Part shown: piece after piece, positions 34,573 through 45,489 of the stretch
Layout: every line of letters begins with the position of its first letter
How positions within the stretch are numbered: position 1 is the stretch's first letter
From: Pseudoduganella namucuonensis
GTDB taxonomy: Bacteria; Pseudomonadota; Gammaproteobacteria; Burkholderiales; Burkholderiaceae_D
Assembly: GCF_900116645.1 (NCBI RefSeq)
Contig: NZ_FPBO01000023.1
Location: 79,441 to 143,440, forward strand
Reading direction: 5' to 3'
Length of the DNA stretch: 64,000 nucleotides
The notes under the pieces: model-generated
What the model was told of the DNA's origin: nothing
The model's database searches: none
The model's input: only the letters and a program-made list of their open reading frames with translations
Made by a program: the position numbers and the translations under genes

Positions 34573-35513
34573 GACGCGTACCCCTCGTCCCGCAGCGCCG
34601 CGCCCAGGGTCATGAAATAGCGCGCCTGCTGCGACAAGTCCTTCAGCTCGGGCACCTTCTCCAGGTCCAGCAGATTGTCCAGGTCCAGCATGTCCACCGG
34701 CAGGTACAGGTTTTCGGCCAGGTAGGCGTGCAGGCTGCTGCCGCCGGTGGGCGCCAGCACCAGCCGGGACACGGCCACGTAATGGAACTGGCGCTCGAAG
34801 TGGTCCAGCGAACGCTGCAGCTCGAGCGTGATGCGGTCGTAGTGCTGGCGCCGCTTGTCCTCGTCGTCGCCCAGCAGCTGGTTCAGCGTCACATCCATGC
34901 GGCGCGCCAGGTAGAGCTCGCCGCCGAAGCTGACGGTCAGCAGGCCGCCGTCCAGGTCGAACGACAGCATGGCCACGCCGCGCCCCTCGGGCTCCAGCAT
35001 GGCCGAGAAATTACGCTGCGCCATTTCCGGGATGTCGATGGCGGACAGCTTCACCTTGCCGCCCGCGAACAGGTTCTGGTGCGGCTCGATCACCGAGTTG
35101 CGCGCGGCCACCGCGAACACCTGGTGGTTGTGCGCCGGGCCGTTCTTCGCCACCGGCACGTCCACCACGTCCACAGTGGCGTCCGCCACGGGGAAGTCGA
35201 TCATGTCCTTGAGCTTCCAGGTGACGGCGGTTTTCAGTTCCTCGGCCGGCACGTTGGGCGCCTCCACCATCATCAACTGGTACTCGCCCACGCCCAGCAG
35301 GCTGGAGCAGCGGTACTGGGCGGTTTGCATCTCCTTGCTGAGACGGGCCAGCGTCGGGCCGGCTTGGGCCTTGGCGCCCGGGTAGAACAAGGCGGCCAGC
35401 ACGGCGGGCTTGGCGTCGCGGCGGCGCTGCACCACGGCGGCCAGCACGCCGTCCGCGTACAACGCGATGGCGAGCCAGCCCTCTTTCTTTTTCGTTTTTC
35501 CCAGAAAAACCAT
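34569..35513 (-). CDS. mshI: MSHA biogenesis protein MshI (PilM-like)
   Basis: A cytoplasmic actin-fold protein related to PilM. Start 35513 gives 314 residues. The strands LAIALYADGVLAAVV and VAMLSFDLDGGLLTVSF resemble the two phosphate-binding regions of the fold, and LVLAPTGGSSLHAYL is near the end. First gene of the operon running to mshN. A TATAAT lies 54 bases upstream. Confidence 0.87.
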   Translation of the reverse strand: MVFLGKTKKKEGWLAIALYADGVLAAVVQRRRDAKPAVLAALFYPGAKAQAGPTLARLSKEMQTAQYRCSSLLGVGEYQLMMVEAPNVPAEELKTAVTWKLKDMIDFPVADATVDVVDVPVAKNGPAHNHQVFAVAARNSVIEPHQNLFAGGKVKLSAIDIPEMAQRNFSAMLEPEGRGVAMLSFDLDGGLLTVSFGGELYLARRMDVTLNQLLGDDEDKRRQHYDRITLELQRSLDHFERQFHYVAVSRLVLAPTGGSSLHAYLAENLYLPVDMLDLDNLLDLEKVPELKDLSQQARYFMTLGAALRDEGYAS

Positions 35514-35759
35514 GCACACCGTCTCGAAGATTGCGCGGCGCATGCAGAATACGCCGCAGTCGCTTGATTATATTCAAGTTTTGGCGCCGATTAGCACTCA
35601 TCTTTGTCCACGACGACGAAAGCGGGCATTTTTTTTGCTGGTAGGCCACAAAATAGCGGGTTTCTCTAGCGAAAACGCACGACTGGCGGCAAACTTGACA
35701 CATTCTTTACAAGCATGATCTGATGGCGCACCTCAACCGCCGCCGATCTGGACAACGCC
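35514..35759. other. Divergent promoter region between mshI and mshQ
   Basis: 246 bases, noticeably AT-richer than the genes. It holds TATAAT on the minus strand (35567-35572) for mshI, and TTGACA on the plus strand (35695-35700) facing mshQ with a poor -10 at 35718-35723. No gene seen. Confidence 0.45.
35567..35572 (-). promoter_or_regulatory. Candidate -10 box for the mshI-mshN operon
   Basis: TATAAT on the minus strand, 54 bases before the mshI ATG. -35 is not clear. Confidence 0.35.
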
Positions 35760-38300
35760 ATGAAATTGACCACGCTGCTGCCGCTGATGCTGTGCATCGC
35801 CAGCGGCGCCGCGAGCGCCGCCTCCTCGGCCACGACCTACTCGATACCGGCGGCCCTGACCACCAGCGCGTTCAACTGCACGCTGTCGTCCGGCGTCTAC
35901 AATTGCCCCAACATGTCGCTGTCGAAAGCCACCGTCCTGAACCTGACGTCGAACGTCAGCATCAAGGTGACGGGCAACTTCGACGCCAGCAAGGAACTGA
36001 CCACCACCAACAACGGCTATACGCTGGATGTCTACGCCACGGGAGCGGTGTCGCTGCAGAAGGAAGTCGATGTCAAGATGAACCTGCGCTCCGGCGGTTC
36101 CATGTCCATCGCCAAGGACGCCATCATCGACGGCAACCTGACCGTCGGCGGCAGCCTGAGCATCGCTAAGGACGGCGTGATCAACGGCGACGTCACCGTC
36201 GCGGGCGCGATGAGCGTGGCGTCCGGCACCGTCATCAACGGCAATTGCACGGTGGCGGGCGGCAGCAACTACACCTGCAAGTCGTCCAGCACCGCGCTGC
36301 ACCACGTACGGCTCAGCCACAATGGCAGCGGCGTGACCTGCACCGGCTCCTACATCACCATCAACGCCTGCAGCGACGCGGACGCCAGTGGCAGCTGCTC
36401 CACCAGTTCCACCACGGTCTCGGGCACCGCGTACGCGCGCACCGCCGCCGGCGTTTTGCTGGACAGTACCCCCTTCACCGTCACCAACGGCGCCACGCGC
36501 GTGACGCTCGACGTGACGTCGCCGCAGACGGCCGTCTTTTCGATTGGCGGCCTGTCGGTATCGCCCACTAACTCAGCGACATGCTGGAACACCACCAGCG
36601 GCACCGCCAGCTGCAACCACACATACACCGACTCCGCGCTCATCTTCAGTGTGCCGGATCATGTGGCGAACGTGACGCAAACCATTGAAGTCAGCGCGGT
36701 GCGCAAGTCGGACAACGGCCTCTTCTGCGCGCCGGGCTTCGAGGACGTGACGCGCGCCGTCACCTTCAGCTGCTCCTACGGCAACCCCACCACCGGCACG
36801 CGCGCGCCCAGGATCAACGGACAAGCGCTCAACAGCGCCAACAGCCCCACGCAGTCGTGCGACGCCGGCGGCCGCGCCGTCAACCTGGCGTTCGACGAGA
36901 CCGGTGTCGCCAGCACCACGGTGCAGTATTCGGACGCCGGCAGGGTGACCTTATCTGCCAGCTACCCGACGGCCAATATGACCGGCAGCGCCTCCTTCAT
37001 CGCCGCGCCGTCCAGTTTCGCGGTGGCCGTGACGACGGCGGCGCCCATCAAGGCCGGTGCATCGTTCGGCGCGACCGTCACCGCGCAACACTTTGTCGCC
37101 AGCCCGTCTGACGGCACCACGACCACCACGACCCCGAACTTCGGCCGCGAATCGACGCCGGAAACGGTCACCCTGACCTTCACCCAGTGCTCGCCGGTGA
37201 TCGGCTCGCAGGACGCGTACGCGGGCGTGTTCAGCGGCACGCTGGGCAGTTTCAGCAACGCGGCGGCCAGCGCGACCAATCTCCAGTTCTCGGAAGTGGG
37301 CAATGGCAACGTAACCGCCACGCTGAGCGACAACAACTATCTGGGCTCCGGCATCAACGTCACCGGCACCACCGGGACCGGCGCAGGCAATCCGTGCACG
37401 GGCGTGGGCCCGTTCATTCCGTCCTATTTCGAGACGGCGATCACGCCGATGCAGGTCTACACCTATTCCGGGCAGCCGATCTCCAGCGTCACCGTCGTGC
37501 CCCGCAACGCCAGCGGCGCGATCACCAACAACTTCAACGGCACAACCGGCTATTCGAAGGACGTGACACTGAGCCCCTATTATATTGACGCCACCAACAC
37601 GCTGGTCGCCGCCCCCGCTTCCATCGGCGCGTTGAGCGGCGCGACCGTCGCCGCCTCCGCATTCAAACCTGTGACAGGGGCGAGCGCGACGCCCACCTTC
37701 ACCTTTGCCGCACCGGCCTCGGCCACCGCGACCAAGCCCATACCGCGCGCTATCACTTTGCGGGCCGAGAACACGACCATAGGTGTCAGCTCGTTGGGCC
37801 AAACGGAGGCTGCGGCCAACATCCGTTTTGGGCGACTTAAGGTGTACAACGCAGTCGGCAGCGGAAAGCAAAGTCTGCAAGTGCCTGTGCAAGCGGAATA
37901 CTGGAGCGGCAAATCGTGGCTGATCAACACTGACGACAGCAAGACGCTGATCCCCACAGCCTCCGTGGCGCTGAACCGCTCCAGCGGCCTGGTTGGCAGC
38001 AGTGTGTCGGCGCCGCTCACGCTGTCGGGCGGCAAGGGCTACTTGACGCTGACGACGCCCACTTCCGGCAAGGGCTACATTGACATGGCCCTGAATCTGG
38101 GCTCCACGGCGGCGGACCAGTCCTGCCTCGCTACGCACCCAGCTACGACCGGCGCCGCCATCCCCTGGCTGCGCTCGCTTAACGGCAGCTTGAACAGCTG
38201 CTCGCAGACATTCGACCGGGACCCGTCGTCACGCGCGACCTTTGGCGTGTATTCGCCGGAGACGCAGGCGGTCGTCCACGTACGGGAGTCCTTCAATTGA
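35760..38300 (+). CDS. mshQ: MshQ-like secreted protein (DUF6701)
   Basis: An 846-residue exported protein. It has a signal peptide (cleaved near ASA-AS, 20-21), then a bactofilin-like stretch at about 100-168 made of repeats such as GSMSIAKD and GSLSIAKD with DGNLTVGG. A long Ser/Thr/Ala-rich beta region resembling DUF6701 of MshQ proteins follows. Several Cys pairs suggest disulfides. It probably forms a large pilus-associated or tip protein. It starts the plus-strand unit with the four pseudopilin genes, and its stop overlaps the next start (TTGA). Confidence 0.82.
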   Translation: MKLTTLLPLMLCIASGAASAASSATTYSIPAALTTSAFNCTLSSGVYNCPNMSLSKATVLNLTSNVSIKVTGNFDASKELTTTNNGYTLDVYATGAVSLQKEVDVKMNLRSGGSMSIAKDAIIDGNLTVGGSLSIAKDGVINGDVTVAGAMSVASGTVINGNCTVAGGSNYTCKSSSTALHHVRLSHNGSGVTCTGSYITINACSDADASGSCSTSSTTVSGTAYARTAAGVLLDSTPFTVTNGATRVTLDVTSPQTAVFSIGGLSVSPTNSATCWNTTSGTASCNHTYTDSALIFSVPDHVANVTQTIEVSAVRKSDNGLFCAPGFEDVTRAVTFSCSYGNPTTGTRAPRINGQALNSANSPTQSCDAGGRAVNLAFDETGVASTTVQYSDAGRVTLSASYPTANMTGSASFIAAPSSFAVAVTTAAPIKAGASFGATVTAQHFVASPSDGTTTTTTPNFGRESTPETVTLTFTQCSPVIGSQDAYAGVFSGTLGSFSNAAASATNLQFSEVGNGNVTATLSDNNYLGSGINVTGTTGTGAGNPCTGVGPFIPSYFETAITPMQVYTYSGQPISSVTVVPRNASGAITNNFNGTTGYSKDVTLSPYYIDATNTLVAAPASIGALSGATVAASAFKPVTGASATPTFTFAAPASATATKPIPRAITLRAENTTIGVSSLGQTEAAANIRFGRLKVYNAVGSGKQSLQVPVQAEYWSGKSWLINTDDSKTLIPTASVALNRSSGLVGSSVSAPLTLSGGKGYLTLTTPTSGKGYIDMALNLGSTAADQSCLATHPATTGAAIPWLRSLNGSLNSCSQTFDRDPSSRATFGVYSPETQAVVHVRESFN

Positions 38301-38761
38301 GTCTCCGCCAGCAGGGCTTCACGATTGTCGAGCTGATCACCGTCATGGTTGTCATCGGCATCCTGTCCGCCGTGGCCATCCCCATGATGACCGGGAACTC
38401 CATGGCAGGTCCCGCTTTCCGCAATGAGCTAGCCAGCACCTTGCGCTACGCGCAGAAGACCGCCGTGAGCCACCGGAGGCTGGTCTGCGCGACGGTCAGC
38501 GCCACAACGGTGACCCTAAGTATTGCCTCTGCCGCCGGTTCCACCGTGTGCAACACCACGCTGGCCAGCCCGGACGGCAACAGCGTGACCAGCAAGGATT
38601 CCGCCGTGACCGCCAGCGGTGCGCTCGTCGGCATCCTGTATTTCCAGCCGGTCGGAACCATCACCACCAATAACGCGGGCACTGTAACGGCGGCCGGAAC
38701 CATCAGCGTCACAGGGCAGGCCGGCATCGCGATACAGGGAGCGACCGGCTATGTGGAATAA
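38297..38761 (+). CDS. mshC: MSHA minor pilin MshC-like (GspH type)
   Basis: A 154-residue prepilin. Leader MSLRQQG, then mature FTIVELITVMVVIGIL with Glu5, the class III methylation motif. The start is TTG at 38297, overlapping the mshQ stop. The C-terminal domain is a GspH-like beta structure with two cysteines (VCATVS, VCNTTL). Expected to be cleaved by a PilD-type peptidase not found in the window. Confidence 0.8.
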   Translation: MSLRQQGFTIVELITVMVVIGILSAVAIPMMTGNSMAGPAFRNELASTLRYAQKTAVSHRRLVCATVSATTVTLSIASAAGSTVCNTTLASPDGNSVTSKDSAVTASGALVGILYFQPVGTITTNNAGTVTAAGTISVTGQAGIAIQGATGYVE

Positions 38762-39218
38762 GCGCCGTCAGCAAGGGGTAACACTGGTCGAACTGATCAT
38801 CGCCATGGTCATCATCGGCATCAGCGTGGCCGGCGTGGTGCAGGTGTTCAACCTGAACACGGTGGCCAGCGCCGATCCGATGATCACCAAGCAAATGCGC
38901 GCCGTGGCGGAGAGCCTGATGGAGGAAATTCAGCACCAGCAGTTCGATGCGCAGGCCAACACCGGCGCCGCCGCCGGCTGTGCGCGGGACACCTTTAACG
39001 ACGTGAGGGACTACCATGGCTATACTCAGGCGAATGTTTGCGACATTGGTGGCGTCAGCCTGGGCCTGAGCGGCATGGGAGTCAGCGTGACAGTCACCAA
39101 CGCGGCCACATCACTGTTCCCGGGCGTACCAGCCGGATCGGCATTGCAAATCCAGATCACCGTCACGCAAGGGACGCAATCGTTCAAGCTGCTCGGCTGG
39201 CGCACGGACTTCGGCTAA
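38751..39218 (+). CDS. mshD: MSHA minor pilin MshD-like
   Basis: A 155-residue prepilin. Leader MWNKRRQQG, then VTLVELIIAMVIIGIS with Glu5; position 1 is Val rather than Phe. It overlaps mshC by 11 bases. Cys pair in AGCARD and NVCDIG. Confidence 0.82.
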   Translation: MWNKRRQQGVTLVELIIAMVIIGISVAGVVQVFNLNTVASADPMITKQMRAVAESLMEEIQHQQFDAQANTGAAAGCARDTFNDVRDYHGYTQANVCDIGGVSLGLSGMGVSVTVTNAATSLFPGVPAGSALQIQITVTQGTQSFKLLGWRTDFG

Positions 39219-39227
39219 AAACAGGTC

Positions 39228-40103
39228 ATGGCCATGAAAAAAACCTCCGGCTTCACCTTGGTTGAATTGATCGTTGTAATGGTCATCGTCGGCATTCTGG
39301 CAGGCACGATGGCGATCTTCTTCGTCCCTGCGGTGCAGAACTACGCGGCCGTTGGCCGCCGCGCCGTGCTGACCGACATGGCCGACGGCGTGATGCGCAC
39401 CATGAGCCGCGATATCCGCTCCGCAGTGCCCAACTCGATCCGGCAACCTAACAACTCCTGCTTTGAACTGGTGCCCACATCCGCCGGCGGACGCTTCCGT
39501 AGTGGGCCGGACACTGTATGGGACGCGGGCACTCCCGCCAACCCCACCATGCCGGTCAACACAGCCACCACCACCGCAGTGTTCGATGTGATTACGCTAA
39601 TATCCCCAGCTCCCGCCGCAGGAGACTGGATCGTGGTGGACAATCAGAACACGGACGACGTTTACAACGGCGTGAACAGGGCGGCAGTCCAAGGCGTCGG
39701 CTTTGCACCCGGAGCCACTGGGGCACACCGTATAACACTTGCTACCCCGTTCCAGTTCCCGCCCGGACAAGCCAGTGCCCGTTTCGTCGTGGTGCGCAAC
39801 GCGCAGCAGGCGGTGTTCCATGTGTGCTCGAATCCGGGGATTAGCACCGATGGACAGAACAATGGCACTGGCACCCTGTACCGGTTCAGCCCATATCCTT
39901 TTAGCGGCAGCGCGGCCACGTGTCCAACGCCTGCCGCCAGCACTCCGGTGTTGGCGACGCACGTCGAAAGTTGCACCATTACCTATAATCCCACGCCCGG
40001 CGCGGCACAGGCCAGCGGCTATGTACAAATCGACCTCAAGCTCACGGATCGCGGCGAGTCCGTGCGGATTCAGTTCGGCACCCACACAGACAATGTCCCA
40101 TGA
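39228..40103 (+). CDS. mshO: MSHA minor pilin MshO-like
   Basis: A 291-residue large minor pilin comparable to GspJ/MshO. Leader MAMKKTSG, mature FTLVELIVVMVIVGIL with Glu5. A second ATG at 39234 is an alternative start. It overlaps mshP by ATGA. Confidence 0.83.
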   Translation: MAMKKTSGFTLVELIVVMVIVGILAGTMAIFFVPAVQNYAAVGRRAVLTDMADGVMRTMSRDIRSAVPNSIRQPNNSCFELVPTSAGGRFRSGPDTVWDAGTPANPTMPVNTATTTAVFDVITLISPAPAAGDWIVVDNQNTDDVYNGVNRAAVQGVGFAPGATGAHRITLATPFQFPPGQASARFVVVRNAQQAVFHVCSNPGISTDGQNNGTGTLYRFSPYPFSGSAATCPTPAASTPVLATHVESCTITYNPTPGAAQASGYVQIDLKLTDRGESVRIQFGTHTDNVP

Positions 40104-40561
40104 CTAAGCGTCCACAGCGCCAAGCAGGCTTCGCCTATATCGCCGCCGTGTTGATACTCGTGGCCCTGAGTACGCTGGCCATCACCGTGACCCGGCTCAG
40201 CACGACGCAGCAAACCACAGCGGCGCAGGACGCGCTGCAGGGCTTCGCGCTACAAACGGCGCGTGCGGGAACGGAGTGGGGACTCTATCAGGCGTTGAAG
40301 AACAGTAGCTGTGTCGCTTCACAGACGCTGGATTACCGCTCGGTGAATGGGTTTTCGGTGACGGTAACTTGCACCCGGCTGCCCTTCAACGAGGGAGAGC
40401 TGGCAATGAACACGCCGAACGCGAAGTCGCTTTACACGATCAGCGCCATCGCATGCAATGCAGCGGTGTGCCCAAACAATGCGCTGGTGGGGAATACGGA
40501 CTACGTGGAACGAAGAAGGGTCGCCACAGCTTGCACTACGGCCCTCTTGGCGCCCTGCTAA
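40100..40561 (+). CDS. mshP: MSHA minor pilin MshP-like
   Basis: A 153-residue protein with a hydrophobic N-terminal helix (QAGFAYIAAVLILVALSTLA) that lacks Glu5, as in MshP/PilX/GspK-type subunits thought to sit at the tip. Six cysteines. Its last codons lie in a 31-base sequence repeated just after the stop (see repeat at 40512-40606). Confidence 0.8.
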   Translation: MTKRPQRQAGFAYIAAVLILVALSTLAITVTRLSTTQQTTAAQDALQGFALQTARAGTEWGLYQALKNSSCVASQTLDYRSVNGFSVTVTCTRLPFNEGELAMNTPNAKSLYTISAIACNAAVCPNNALVGNTDYVERRRVATACTTALLAPC

Positions 40562-40606
40562 CCTACGATACAAAAGAAGAAGGGTCCCCACAGCTTTCAC
40601 TACGGC
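40512..40606. repeat. 31-base direct repeat spanning the mshP end
   Basis: Copy A at 40512-40542 and copy B at 40576-40606 start GAAGAAGGGTC and end CACTACGGC, differing at 2 positions, 64 bases apart. Copy A is inside the mshP coding sequence, copy B is intergenic. Copy B plus flank forms a GGGTC/GACCC stem before the convergent mshA end. Confidence 0.7.
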
Positions 40607-40649
40607 GACCCTAAGGGCTTGCTCAAACTAATTCTTGCCACAGAATAGC

Positions 40650-41087
40650 TTAATCACATTCCGTCATGGCGGGCAAGGCTCCGACAACACCGGTCGCTTC
40701 GGTGTAGGTGAATTTGCAGCCAGTATGGCTGGAATCAGTAGCAACCTCGCCAGCAGTAGCCGTTACATAGTCATTCAAACTTGCTGCAATGATAATTCCT
40801 GCATTGGTGGGAAATCCCGTGGTAGTCATGACCACACCATCATAAGTCTGCGCGGTACTTGGCGATCCAGCCACCAACCAACGGCCATGGAACAAAGCAG
40901 CCGCCGAAGCGACAGCACCATGAGCACCCTTCAACTTCGCGTAACGCGCATCCGCGCCCAAATCCGCAAACTTCGGCAAAGCGGTAGCCGCCAGGATGCC
41001 CAGGATTACGATTACGACGATCAGTTCGATAAGGGTAAAGCCAGCTTGAGCACCACGACGCAGCGAACCCACTTGTTTAATTTGCAT
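40650..41087 (-). CDS. mshA: MSHA major pilin MshA
   Basis: A 145-residue prepilin of the MshA type. Leader MQIKQVGSLRRGAQAG (16), mature FTLIELIVVIVILGILAATA with Glu5. The mature protein has KFADLGADARYAKLKGAHGAV, typical of MshA, and a C-terminal disulfide pair (GCKFTY and MTEC). Start 41087 is supported by TTTGGAG. Its own upstream gap and position suggest high expression as the main subunit. Confidence 0.88.
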   Translation of the reverse strand: MQIKQVGSLRRGAQAGFTLIELIVVIVILGILAATALPKFADLGADARYAKLKGAHGAVASAAALFHGRWLVAGSPSTAQTYDGVVMTTTGFPTNAGIIIAASLNDYVTATAGEVATDSSHTGCKFTYTEATGVVGALPAMTECD

Positions 41088-41099
41088 GTAAAACTCCAA

Positions 41100-41166
41100 A
41101 GAAATCAGAAAAGAGAAAATGTGACGATTTGTCGCTAGCTATTCGCTAGTATGTTTAACGACAGTA
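41100..41166. promoter_or_regulatory. Probable promoter region of mshA
   Basis: AT-rich gap between the minor pilin gene and mshA, containing an inverted repeat CTAGC...GCTAG (around 41136-41151). No sure -35/-10 or sigma-54 site. Confidence 0.3.
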
Positions 41167-41703
41167 TCACTCGTCAACTTGAATCAGTGTTACGCCGTCA
41201 ACAACTTCCGGCGTTTCTGTTAGCTTGGCGGGTTTTGTGGGCAAGCGAACGAATTTTACTCTGAAAACCCGACGTTCAAATGAGTCCCCAAGAAAACTTT
41301 TTTTACTGCTGAACACATAGACAAGTTTAAGTTGAGGCCGGTCAAAATACCAGTTTCCCGGCGGGATTCCCTGAGCCGAGGAATTGTTAAATTCACCACG
41401 GTAGTTTTCCGGAATACGTTGGAGTAACAAAATTGGGTTTTGGTTCGCCAAAACCAAAGGATTCAGCTTCTTCCCCTGTACCTGAGCCTCATATATCTTG
41501 CTGTTGAGCGCGGCTTGCATGTTCGCCACCAGCTTTTGAACCCCTGCGCGCTCCGCTTCCCCTTGGTAGAACGATAGGCGTTCCAGCAATAGTCCTGTCA
41601 GGATGCCAAAAATGATGGCCACCACAGCCAGCTCATACATGCTGAAGCCTCGCGCACGCGTCCGTTGGCTCGGCACAACAGATAGTGAGGCACTTTTCAT
41701 CAA
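41167..41703 (-). CDS. MSHA minor pilin (MshF/MshB-like)
   Basis: A 178-residue protein with a prepilin-type start (RARGFSMYELAVVAIIFGIL, Glu5 present) after a long 19-residue leader. The rest has Tyr/Phe-rich strands near GNWYFDRPQLKLVYVF. Lower GC than mshG. It overlaps mshG by ATGA. Assignment to MshF or MshB is by position in the E-G-F-A order rather than by strong similarity. Confidence 0.65.
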   Translation of the reverse strand: MMKSASLSVVPSQRTRARGFSMYELAVVAIIFGILTGLLLERLSFYQGEAERAGVQKLVANMQAALNSKIYEAQVQGKKLNPLVLANQNPILLLQRIPENYRGEFNNSSAQGIPPGNWYFDRPQLKLVYVFSSKKSFLGDSFERRVFRVKFVRLPTKPAKLTETPEVVDGVTLIQVDE

Positions 41704-42929
41704 TGCATTGCCGCTTTACCCAGATCCCAGATAGGCAGGAAGATGCCAAGTGCCAGAACGAGCACCATGGCTCCCAAAAAGGTGATCATGATCGGCTCGA
41801 TCTGCGATGACAATGTCTTAAGCTCATAGTCCACTTCGCGTTCGTACATCGCCGCGATCTCGTCCATCAGATCGTCCAACGAGCCTGACTCTTCGCCGAT
41901 GGCGATCATTTGCAGAACGATCGGGGTAAAGATTTTGGCCACAATAGCCGTACGCAAGATGCTATCTCCGCGCTCCACACTATCCCGCATCTGTTCAATT
42001 TGAGCACTCAGGTAGGAGTTGTCGGCAGTCTGCGATACCACCGTCAAGGCCTGCACGATGGGCACGCCGCTGCGGCTCGACAGCGCAAAGCTGCGGGCGA
42101 AGCGCGCCATGGTCGCCTTGTGGATAATCTTGCCAGCGATGGGGAACTTGAGCTTGTAGCGGTCCCATTTCAATAGTCCCGCCTTTGTATTGGTCCAGGC
42201 GCGGAAACTGAAGTATCCACCTATTGCTCCAACAATCAGCGCCGGCCAGTACTCGACGGTGAACTTGGAGCTGGCGATCAGTATCCGCGTCATCAACGGT
42301 AGTTCGGCTTTGAAGCTCTCGAACACCTTCACAAACTGCGGAATGACGAACACATTCACCACCACCATCGCCAACACCATCGCGATGATCACGAAGGTCG
42401 GATACCGCGTGGCGCTTTTGACACGCTGCTTCATCTCCCGGTCGAACTCCAGGTGATCGAACAACCTCAGCATCACCTCATCCAGCTTACCCGTCATCTC
42501 CCCCACCCTCACCATGGACAGGTAGAAGTTGTTGAACACGGTGGGATGCTTGTGCATGGCGGCCGACAGCTCGCGGCCCGAGTCCAGCGACTCCCTCAAA
42601 TCCTTGATCACCCGCCCGAAGGACTTGCTGATGGCCGATTCCTGCAACCCCGCCAGCCCCTTCATGATCGGCACGCCGGACTTGAGCAAGGTATACAACT
42701 GCCGGCTGAACAGCTGCACGTCCATCGACGTGACCTTCTTCTCGCTGAACCGGGTCCACCAGTCCTCGCCGTCCTTGGCCGCTGCGGCTTGGCGCGTCTG
42801 CGTAATCTCCACCGGCGTGACGCCGGAGCCGAACAGCTGGTCGGCCACCGCGTTGCTGTCGGCCCCCTCCAGCACGCCCTGCATCAGTTCGCCGCGCGCG
42901 TTGCGGCCCTTGTAGGCGAAATGCGGCAC
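41700..42929 (-). CDS. mshG: MSHA platform protein MshG (GspF/PilC)
   Basis: Inner-membrane platform protein of 409 residues with two GspF domains (about 67-190 and 270-392) and three membrane helices. It transmits the MshE ATPase movement to the pilin pool. N-terminus MPHFAYKGRNARGE is typical. One base separates it from mshE. Confidence 0.93.
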   Translation of the reverse strand: MPHFAYKGRNARGELMQGVLEGADSNAVADQLFGSGVTPVEITQTRQAAAAKDGEDWWTRFSEKKVTSMDVQLFSRQLYTLLKSGVPIMKGLAGLQESAISKSFGRVIKDLRESLDSGRELSAAMHKHPTVFNNFYLSMVRVGEMTGKLDEVMLRLFDHLEFDREMKQRVKSATRYPTFVIIAMVLAMVVVNVFVIPQFVKVFESFKAELPLMTRILIASSKFTVEYWPALIVGAIGGYFSFRAWTNTKAGLLKWDRYKLKFPIAGKIIHKATMARFARSFALSSRSGVPIVQALTVVSQTADNSYLSAQIEQMRDSVERGDSILRTAIVAKIFTPIVLQMIAIGEESGSLDDLMDEIAAMYEREVDYELKTLSSQIEPIMITFLGAMVLVLALGIFLPIWDLGKAAMH

Positions 42930-42930
42930 G

Positions 42931-44634
<1,704 letters not shown>

Positions 44635-44770
44635 ACACTACTCCAAACGTTACACAATGGTCGCGGCCATTTTATTCCAGAAAGTCCCTTTCTCCGAATA
44701 TATGTATAGGCCACTGGCGAAAGCAGTCCGATATTTGCTACAGTAGCGCGTCCCCACCCTGCCCCAGCAC
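44635..44770. other. Divergent promoter region between the two pilus systems
   Basis: 136 bases between mshE (minus) and the ABC ATPase gene (plus). AT-rich core with ATATATGTATAG near 44699-44711. It separates the MSHA locus from the second system and should carry promoters for both. Confidence 0.45.
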
Positions 44771-45487
44771 ATGAGCCCACCCGCCCTGCGATTCCTGAAC
44801 GTGGCCAAGCGCTATGCGCAAAGCGCCGTGCTGAGGGACATCACGCTGGACGTCGCGCCCGGCGAGATCTTCGGCCTGGTGGGCGTGAACGGCGCGGGCA
44901 AGACCAGCCTGATCAAGTGCCTGCTGGACTTCCAGGCCCTGGACGGCGGCCGCATCGAAATCTTCGGCGTGGACAGCAAACTGCCGGCCGCGCGCCGGCC
45001 GCTGGCCTTCCTGCCGGAGCGCTTCACGCCGCCCTACTACCTCACCGGCGAGGATTTCCTCAAGTACGTGCTGACGCTGCACGGCCGGCAATACGACCCC
45101 GCCGACACCGCCCGCACCCTGGACGCGCTGGACCTGGAGCACGCGGCCCTGAAGCGCACAGTACGCGCCTATTCCAAAGGCATGACGCAGAAACTGGGAC
45201 TGGCCGCCTGCTTGCTTTCCCATAAGCAACTGTACGTGTTGGACGAGCCCGCCAGCGGACTGGACCCCAAGGCGCACGTCCTGTTCAAGCGGCGCATGCG
45301 GCATGTGCGCGAAACCGGGGCCGCCGTGTTCCTGACCTCGCACGCGCTGGCGGACATCGATGAACTGTGCGACCGCCTGGCCATCCTGCACGACGGACGC
45401 CTGCAATTCGTGGGCACGCCCGACGAGTGCCGCGCCCGCTATGGCGCGGACACGCTGGAACAGGCCTTCATGGCGAGCATAGGCTGA
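44771..45487 (+). CDS. ABC transporter ATP-binding protein of the second pilus-like system
   Basis: A 238-residue ABC ATPase with all motifs intact: Walker A GVNGAGKT (38-45), signature YSKGMTQK, Walker B LYVLDEPASGLD and the H-loop SHAL. It resembles the DrrA/CcmA-like group that pairs with ABC-2 permeases. It starts the plus-strand cluster and is followed after 2 bases by the MshM-like pseudo-ATPase. The only matching permease is at 59037-59834, among the pilin genes. In Myxococcus the PilG/PilH/PilI ABC transporter is needed for type IV pili, a possible functional parallel. Confidence 0.9.
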   Translation: MSPPALRFLNVAKRYAQSAVLRDITLDVAPGEIFGLVGVNGAGKTSLIKCLLDFQALDGGRIEIFGVDSKLPAARRPLAFLPERFTPPYYLTGEDFLKYVLTLHGRQYDPADTARTLDALDLEHAALKRTVRAYSKGMTQKLGLAACLLSHKQLYVLDEPASGLDPKAHVLFKRRMRHVRETGAAVFLTSHALADIDELCDRLAILHDGRLQFVGTPDECRARYGADTLEQAFMASIG

Positions 45488-45489
45488 CC

